DNA of 64,000 nt from assembly GCF_051251125.1 (NCBI RefSeq), contig NZ_JBPCZL010000003.1. One strand, 5' to 3'. Source of the DNA: Carnimonas bestiolae. GTDB lineage: Bacteria; Pseudomonadota; Gammaproteobacteria; Pseudomonadales; Halomonadaceae. Positions 59,291-64,000 of the stretch are shown in pieces; the stretch's first letter is position 1, and each line of letters begins with the position of its first letter. Made by a program: the position numbers and the translations under genes. Under the pieces are notes generated by a model, which saw only the letters and a program-made list of their open reading frames with translations, ran no database searches and was not told where the DNA came from.

Positions 59291-61000
59291 TCAGAACAGA
59301 AAATAGCGCTGCGCCATCGGCACTTCCGCCAAGGGTTCGCAGGTCAGCAGTTCACCGTTGGCACGCACTTGGTAGGTTTGCGCATCGACGCTGATATCGG
59401 GCGTCAGGTTGTTGTGCACCATATCGCTTTTGCGCACGTGCCGGCAGCGTTGCGCGACGCCTACCAAGCTTTTCAGCCCTAACTCGGCGGGCACGTTCAG
59501 CGCGCTGGCTCGCTGGGAAATAAAGGTCATGCGCGTTGCATGACGCGCGTCGCCGCGTGCGCCAAACATAGGCCGATAGTGCACCGGCTGCGGCGTGGGA
59601 ATCGATGCGTTGATATCGCCCATGGGCGCCATCGCAATCATGCCGCCCTTCACGATAGCCGCAGGCTTCACGCCGAAGAATGCTGGATCCCACAACACCA
59701 GATCAGCCAGTTTGCCCACTTCGATAGAGCCAACTTCGTGCGCAATGCCATGGGTAATGGCGGGGTTGATGGTGTATTTGGCAATGTAGCGCTTCACACG
59801 GAAGTTATCGGTGCCAGGCCGGGCGCTATCTTCAGGCAGCGTGCCACGCTGAAGCTTCATCTTGTGTGCCACCTGCCAAGTGCGCATTACCACTTCGCCA
59901 ACTCGCCCCATTGCCTGAGAGTCGGAGGAGGTCATCGCGAAGGCCCCGATATCATGCAGGATATCTTCGGCAGCGATGGTTTCGCGGCGAATACGAGATT
60001 CAGCGAAGGCGACATCCTCGGGAATGCTGGGGTCGAGGTGGTGGCACACCATCAGCATATCGAGATGCTCATCTACCGTGTTAACGGTATAAGGCAGCGT
60101 AGGGTTGGTCGATGAAGGCAGAATGTTCGGCAGCCGACACGCACTGATAATATCTGGCGCGTGGCCGCCCCCTGCCCCTTCGGTGTGGAAGGTGTGAATA
60201 GTGCGATCACCGATAGCTGCGAGGGTATCTTCAACAAAGCCGCCTTCGTTGAGGGTATCGGTATGAATCGCTACCTGGATATCCTCCTGCTCGGCAACAC
60301 TCATGCAGCAGTCGATGGCGGCAGGCGTTGAGCCCCAATCCTCGTGCAGCTTGAGCCCCACCACGCCGGCGGCAACCTGCTCGTGCAGCGCTTGCGGATT
60401 CGAACTATTGCCTTTACCCAGCAGGCCAACGTTAACCATTAGCGTGTCGGCGGCTTGCAGCATGCGCGAAATATTCCATGCCCCTGGCGTGCAGGTGGTG
60501 GCATTGGTGCCGGTAGCAGGGCCAGTACCACCGCCAATCATGGTGGTTACGCCCGACACCAACGCTTCTTCCGCCTGCTGCGGAGCAATGAAGTGAATGT
60601 GAGCATCGATACCGCCTGCGGTCACAATACGCCCTTCGGCAGCCAGCACTTCGGTATTGGCGCCAATGGGGATGGTCACGTTGGGCTGGATGTCAGGGTT
60701 ACCGGCTTTGCCAATCGAATGAATGCGGCCGTGCTTGATACCGATGTCAGCTTTAATGATGCCCCAATGATCGATAATCAGCGCGTTGGTAAGGACCAGA
60801 TCCATCGACTCAGCATCGGGCATCTGACCTTGCCCCATGCCATCGCGAATGACCTTACCGCCGCCGAACTTCACCTCTTCCCCATAGGTGGTGAGATCGT
60901 CCTCTACTTCTACCCACAGGTCGGTGTCGGCGAGCCGTATTCGATCGCCGGTGGTGGGACCAAACATGTCGGCATAGGCTTGGCGAGAGAGTGTGCTCAT
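59291..61000 (-). CDS. ureC: Urease subunit alpha
   Basis: The 569-residue catalytic subunit of urease (urea to ammonia and carbamate). The bridging carbamylated lysine is Lys217 in VGLKLHEDWGS. The nickel ligands HIHF (near 135), the flap MVCHHLDPSIPEDVAF near 317-332 and the active-site region around DSQAMGR near 360 are all in place. The N-terminus MSTLSRQAYADMFGPTTGDR is as expected. Its ATG overlaps the ureB stop by 4 bp. No frameshift is seen, so active enzyme is expected in the cytoplasm. Confidence 0.98.
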   Translation of the reverse strand: MSTLSRQAYADMFGPTTGDRIRLADTDLWVEVEDDLTTYGEEVKFGGGKVIRDGMGQGQMPDAESMDLVLTNALIIDHWGIIKADIGIKHGRIHSIGKAGNPDIQPNVTIPIGANTEVLAAEGRIVTAGGIDAHIHFIAPQQAEEALVSGVTTMIGGGTGPATGTNATTCTPGAWNISRMLQAADTLMVNVGLLGKGNSSNPQALHEQVAAGVVGLKLHEDWGSTPAAIDCCMSVAEQEDIQVAIHTDTLNEGGFVEDTLAAIGDRTIHTFHTEGAGGGHAPDIISACRLPNILPSSTNPTLPYTVNTVDEHLDMLMVCHHLDPSIPEDVAFAESRIRRETIAAEDILHDIGAFAMTSSDSQAMGRVGEVVMRTWQVAHKMKLQRGTLPEDSARPGTDNFRVKRYIAKYTINPAITHGIAHEVGSIEVGKLADLVLWDPAFFGVKPAAIVKGGMIAMAPMGDINASIPTPQPVHYRPMFGARGDARHATRMTFISQRASALNVPAELGLKSLVGVAQRCRHVRKSDMVHNNLTPDISVDAQTYQVRANGELLTCEPLAEVPMAQRYFLF

Positions 61001-61311
61001 GGCTGTTCCAATGCTCCCTGAATGTCGCCGCGAAAGCCGTAGACTCGCCGCGCGCCAGACAACGCTACCAGGGTGATTTCGCGCGCCTGCCCCGGTTCGA
61101 AACGCAACGCAGTGCCCGCCGCGATATCAAGGCGGAAGCCTCGCGCCTGCTCGCGATCGAAAACAAGCGCTGGATTCACTTCATGAAAGTGATAATGCGA
61201 GCCCACCTGAATGGGCCGATCGCCGTGATTCTCGACAATCAAACGGCACGTGGGGCGATCTTGGTTCAGCTCAATGGAGCCTTCCGCCACCTGAATTTCA
61301 CCGGGAATCAT
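60997..61311 (-). CDS. ureB: Urease subunit beta
   Basis: A 104-residue structural subunit. MIPGEIQVAEGSIELN opens the protein, followed by NHGDRPIQVGSHYHFHEVN near 35-53 and GTALRFEPGQAREITLV near 72-88. Two ATGs occur in tandem; the second (61311) gives the standard MIPGEIQ and has GGGAGG five nt ahead. The frame continues upstream to 61383 only over ureA. The gene overlaps ureA by 14 bp and ureC by 4 bp. Confidence 0.96.
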   Translation of the reverse strand: MIPGEIQVAEGSIELNQDRPTCRLIVENHGDRPIQVGSHYHFHEVNPALVFDREQARGFRLDIAAGTALRFEPGQAREITLVALSGARRVYGFRGDIQGALEQP

Positions 61312-61645
61312 CATCGCCTCCCGCGCCCACGATATCCTCAGCGGGCAGAATAGGCTGATGGACGGTGACCAGCTTGGTGCCATCGGGAAAGGTGGCTTCG
61401 ACCTGTACGTCGCTAATCATCTCGGCAACGCCTTCCATTACGTCATTGGTGGTTAACACCTGACGCGCCGACTCCATCAGCTCGGCCACGCGTTTGCCTT
61501 CGCGCGCGCCTTCCAAGATGGCGGCACTGATGAGCGCAACGGATTCGGGGTAGTTAAGCTTCAGCCCACGTTCCTTGCGCCGTTCGGCGACCAGCGCGGC
61601 CGTAAACAGCAGCAGTTTGTCTTTTTCCCGCGGCGTTAATTCCAT
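61298..61645 (-). CDS. ureA: Urease subunit gamma, with C-terminal extension
   Basis: A 115-residue gamma subunit. MELTPREKDKLLLFTAALVA opens it, with LNYPESVALISAAILEGARE near 27-46 and EATFPDGTKLVTVHQPI near 82-98. Most UreA proteins stop at about residue 100, after VHxPI; here 15 further residues (LPAEDIVGAGGDDDSR) read into ureB. AAGGA precedes the ATG 61645. A frame from 61783 has no support. The extension is probably a harmless by-product of the operon overlap; it lies away from the trimer core. Confidence 0.95.
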   Translation of the reverse strand: MELTPREKDKLLLFTAALVAERRKERGLKLNYPESVALISAAILEGAREGKRVAELMESARQVLTTNDVMEGVAEMISDVQVEATFPDGTKLVTVHQPILPAEDIVGAGGDDDSR

Positions 61646-61789
61646 GCCAAAAGTCCTTGTGAGTTGCTCGCTAGCCTGGGAGCAATGCAACGTTTCAACC
61701 GTTTGCCCAAATGTTCTTCGCTGACGCTTCCAATACTTGTCTGGAGGGAAGCTAGTTTTTGGAAAGCGTTCCGTTATTCGCATCAGCAG

Positions 61790-62614
61790 CTAGGTTGCCC
61801 AGATACGTGGAGGTATTGGACGAAGCCCGGTAAGCGGCTCTCTTATAGCCGCCCACAGGGTGTGCTGAGCGGCGTCTAGCTCAAGATTGGTATTTGCCAG
61901 CATTCTGACAATCAGCAGCCCATCCAGCATCGTGACGCCAACCGGATGTGGATAAGCTGAAGTAAGCGCCCTTACCTGCTGCAATAACGATTCACTGCCG
62001 GGATAGATCAGCAAGGTGCTCAGTAACGGGTAGCCAGACAGCACAGCAAGGCTGCCGTCGACCGTCATGCGCTCCTTCAGCAGCGGCTGGCCGTCGAGCG
62101 TTACGCTGAGTAGCGTGCTAACGCTGCCGCTATCGAATGTCTCCGACATAACGGGACGCCCGAAACAGAAGGTTTCTCGCGCTACCAGACAGGCGTTGCT
62201 GCTCAACTGATACTCGGACTCAATATAAGCATTAGCACCGGCAAACAGAATAGTGCCAGGCGGCAGCCATTCGAGCGTGCAGTGCGGATCAACGCGGAAG
62301 CGCTGGCGCAGTTCGGCGGACGGCCCGCTGCTCCGATAAATCTTGGTGGCCCCCGGCATGGTCAGCAGAGCGCCGGCGCGCTGCTCAAGCTCAATCTGAG
62401 TAGCAAGAATGTCACCACCGACTACGCCGCCGGGAGGGTGCAGCAGATACAGGTGGCAGTGGTGCCCTTCCGGATAATAGGCGCGCTGAGTGTACAGCGG
62501 ACCAACGTGGCGATTTTTGACTGCCACGGTTTTGCCTGCGCGCTGTTGGAAAGTCAGCTCAAGCTGCGCGCGCCACCCTGCTTTAGGCTGTCTATTATTG
62601 TATTGGTTATCCAA
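61790..62614 (-). CDS. ureD: Urease accessory protein UreD
   Basis: A 274-residue accessory protein that forms the scaffold for UreF and UreG on apo-urease. Signature parts are RHVGPLYTQRAYYPEG near 35-50, LLHPPGGVVGGDIL near 57-70, MPGATKIYRSSGP near 85-97 and LEWLPPGTILFAGANAYI near 114-131. The start is TTG 62614, as no ATG lies near, and the ribosome-binding site is weak. The start is therefore the least certain item of the operon. First gene of the cluster, 144 bp before ureA; the promoter faces the SDR gene. Confidence 0.93.
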   Translation of the reverse strand: MDNQYNNRQPKAGWRAQLELTFQQRAGKTVAVKNRHVGPLYTQRAYYPEGHHCHLYLLHPPGGVVGGDILATQIELEQRAGALLTMPGATKIYRSSGPSAELRQRFRVDPHCTLEWLPPGTILFAGANAYIESEYQLSSNACLVARETFCFGRPVMSETFDSGSVSTLLSVTLDGQPLLKERMTVDGSLAVLSGYPLLSTLLIYPGSESLLQQVRALTSAYPHPVGVTMLDGLLIVRMLANTNLELDAAQHTLWAAIREPLTGLRPIPPRIWAT

Positions 62615-62725
62615 GAGAAACCACTTAATTTACCAGCGGATGTCGTCTCCGCGTGCAGGTCACGTTCAGCTACACATTTACCACAATGGTGCTTGGCCAT
62701 CGAGAGGGTGTACCGTGGCAAGGCC

Positions 62726-62742
62726 GTTCATTCTTAATGAAC
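62726..62742. promoter_or_regulatory. Perfect 7-3-7 palindrome between the urease operon and the SDR gene
   Basis: GTTCATT-CTT-AATGAAC is a perfect inverted repeat with a 3-nt centre. It lies 38 bp before the SDR start and 112 bp before the ureD start. It is a good operator candidate for one or both promoters; the binding protein is unknown. Confidence 0.5.
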
Positions 62743-62779
62743 ACATAAGATAACGTATACCACAACAGGAGGCAGCAAA

Positions 62780-63469
62780 ATGGTAAAACGCGTCGCACTT
62801 ATCAGTGGAGCGAACCGTGGCATCGGTCTCGCGATTGCGCAGCGCCTATTAAGTGATGGCTGGCAGCTTTCATTGGGAATTCGTAGTGGTAGCGAACAAT
62901 GGCAAGATAATCCCGATGTGCACACCTTCAAGTACGATGCGCTTGAGGGCAACGAGACGCAGTGGGTGGAGGCAGCGCTTGCTCACTATGGACGCATCGA
63001 TGCGATTATTCCTAATGCGGGCATCATGGTGCCGAAATCGGTTATCGAGGTTGAAGACGACGAACTGGACGCGATGTGGAAGGTAAACGTGCGCGGCCCG
63101 CAGCAACTGGCAAAGGCTGCCTTCAGCGCGTTAAGCGAAAGTGGCCAAGGCCGTATTATCATCATGGCATCGCTATCGGGGAAACGGGTGGCATCGGCGG
63201 GTTCTTCCGCTTACTCAGTGAGCAAGTTTGCAGTGCTGGCATTGGCGCATGGGCTGCGCCAGGCAGGGTTTGATCACGGCATTCGTACAACTGCCATTTG
63301 CCCTGGGCCAGTCGCTACCGATATGGGGCAATCGATTGGCCATAAGGATCTGAGTGCGATCATTCAGCCGGAAGAGATCGCAGAACTTGTATCGACAGCG
63401 ATTAATTTGCCCAACACGGCAAGCGTGGCAGAGATTCCCGTTCACTGTAGGGCCGAAGCAACGGTGTAA
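62780..63469 (+). CDS. SDR family oxidoreductase
   Basis: A 229-residue classical short-chain dehydrogenase. The cofactor motif SGANRGIGLAIA lies at 9-20, PNAGI near 79-83, the catalytic Ser in MASLSGKR near 127 and Tyr-x-x-x-Lys in SAYSVSKFAV near 143. No domain fixes the substrate, which is probably an alcohol, ketone or carbonyl. The short N-terminal beta strand favours NADPH (no acid after beta-2). GGAGG lies 8 nt ahead of the ATG. It is monocistronic, between urease and the rRNA operon. Confidence 0.88.
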   Translation: MVKRVALISGANRGIGLAIAQRLLSDGWQLSLGIRSGSEQWQDNPDVHTFKYDALEGNETQWVEAALAHYGRIDAIIPNAGIMVPKSVIEVEDDELDAMWKVNVRGPQQLAKAAFSALSESGQGRIIIMASLSGKRVASAGSSAYSVSKFAVLALAHGLRQAGFDHGIRTTAICPGPVATDMGQSIGHKDLSAIIQPEEIAELVSTAINLPNTASVAEIPVHCRAEATV

Positions 63470-63604
63470 CTGCCAGACGGTCGAGCATATGAGGCGCGGT
63501 ACGCGCCTCGGTGCGCTAGTACTCTCCAGGAAGAGTTTTTCCGGCCGGTGGCCGCTTCACCAGCAGGCTTTCCGCACTGTACGGCCTTTCCTTCAGCCAA
63601 AGAA

Positions 63605-63638
63605 AAACCCTCGACTGGTGTTAACCAATCGAGGGTTT
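63605..63638 (-). terminator. Terminator of the rRNA operon
   Basis: AAACCCTCGA (63605-63614) pairs with TCGAGGGTTT (63629-63638); inner TGGT/ACCA adds four pairs after one mismatch, with a GTTA loop. In the minus direction a T-run follows the stem, just past the 5S gene. Confidence 0.9.
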
Positions 63639-63646
63639 GGAATAAA

Positions 63647-63765
63647 TGCCTGACGATGACCTACTCTCACATGGGGAATCCCCACACTACCATCGGCGCT
63701 AAACGGTTTCACTTCTGAGTTCGGCATGGGATCAGGTGGTGCCCGTTTGCTAAGGTCGTCAGGCA
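63647..63765 (-). rRNA. rrf: 5S ribosomal RNA
   Basis: About 119 nt. The minus strand starts TGCCTGACGACCTTAGCAAA, carries the loop CACCACCTGATCCCATGCCG and GAACTCAGAAGTGAAACC, and ends in GTCAGGCA, which pairs with the start to form helix I. These parts are universal in bacterial 5S rRNA. It is the last gene of the rRNA operon, ended by the terminator at 63605. Confidence 0.97.
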
Positions 63766-63919
63766 AAACTGGTGCTGTTGTCCGACTCACTAGTGGCTAG
63801 CGGCCTGCTCTACAGGCGCGGATAACAGCGAATTCGGTAAATCATGCTGAGCGAGATGCGTCTCTCCGTATCCTGATTAACTCGTTTTCATCGGCTCGAC
63901 ATAACCACTTGGGGTTATA
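63766..63919. other. 23S-5S spacer
   Basis: 154 bp without a tRNA gene. A stem ATAACC/GGTTAT (63901-63918) directly after the 23S end and dispersed AT-rich sequence are probably processing signals. Confidence 0.6.
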
Positions 63920-64000
63920 TGGTCAAGCCTCACGGACCATTAGTACACGTTAGCTTAACGCCTTGCAGCGCTTCTACACCGTGCCTATCAACCTCGTCGT
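63920..64000 (-). rRNA. rrl: 23S ribosomal RNA, 3' end (cut by window edge)
   Basis: The minus strand contains ACGAGGTTGATAGGCACGGT, CGTTAAGCTAACGTGTACTA and ATGGTCCGTGAGGCTTGACC, which is the conserved 3' end of gammaproteobacterial 23S rRNA (E. coli ends in a very similar CCGTGAGGCTTAACC). The rest of the gene lies beyond the right edge. Confidence 0.95.

Noticed and set aside
59540..60115. 191-codon frame on the plus strand
   Set aside because: Antisense shadow of ureC, rich in His and Arg as expected from the complement.
63766..63919. tRNA gene in the 23S-5S spacer
   Set aside because: No cloverleaf or TTCGAATC-type T-arm can be drawn. No tRNA was seen elsewhere in the window either.

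Overview
The window is a stretch of bacterial chromosome, moderately GC-rich by eye, from a gammaproteobacterium. The Halomonadaceae are the best fit (inference). This rests on the FabY-type initiating ketosynthase next to coaD and a YfhL-type ferredoxin, the urease order ureDABC-E-J-F-G, the large GlnE, the TrpI-like regulator divergent from trpBA, and the gammaproteobacterial character of the rRNA. Coding density is high. I see no phage, no insertion sequence, no CRISPR array and no tRNA gene. The left edge cuts a polyol dehydrogenase and the right edge cuts the 3' end of a 23S rRNA.

Layout. 1-7.5 kb: polyol dehydrogenase (partial), a small membrane protein, MgtC, a 121-bp tandem repeat, a luciferase-like monooxygenase and glnE. 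7.9-14.1 kb: a three-gene beta-oxidation operon in the order dehydrogenase/hydratase - thiolase - acyl-CoA dehydrogenase, behind a PsrA-like palindrome. 14.4-20.3 kb: a deoxyribosyltransferase, an AbrB-type membrane protein, an SDR with an NtaA-type flavin monooxygenase, and a Nudix hydrolase followed by a SMUG2-like DNA glycosylase. 20.6-23.7 kb: pdxST (DXP-independent PLP synthesis) divergent from a MocR regulator. 23.8-32.2 kb: envelope genes (dgkA, dacB), a TrmB-like methyltransferase, fabY, coaD, ferredoxin, a MATE exporter and a voltage-sensor-like membrane protein. 32.3-41.3 kb: an esterase, an acyltransferase, an I78 lipoprotein, trpBA with its LysR regulator, a small lipoprotein, fdhD and a HAD phosphatase. 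41.4-46.8 kb: metal homeostasis. A siderophore-interacting protein and a TonB receptor converge, each behind a Fur-like box, and a NicO/DUF1007 pair sits behind a Zur-like box. 47-56.8 kb: glycerate kinase, rmuC, a citrate-type transporter, a Na+/H+ antiporter, a YchJ protein, succinate-semialdehyde dehydrogenase and an IclR regulator. 56.8-62.6 kb: the complete urease operon. 62.8 kb to the end: an SDR, then the 3' end of an rRNA operon (5S and 23S) on the minus strand.

How it fits together. Most genes are housekeeping or nutrient-use genes in short operons separated by strong bidirectional terminators. Several starts are non-ATG codons supported by Shine-Dalgarno sequences (glnE, dacB, fabY, the voltage-sensor-like protein, the I78 lipoprotein). 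The least explained items are the voltage-sensor-like protein without a pore (31181-32191), the Nudix/SMUG2 pair, the orphan TrmB-like enzyme, the 121-bp tandem repeat and several palindromic candidate operators. I did not find an obviously new multi-gene system; the voltage-sensor-like protein is the best single candidate for undescribed biology.
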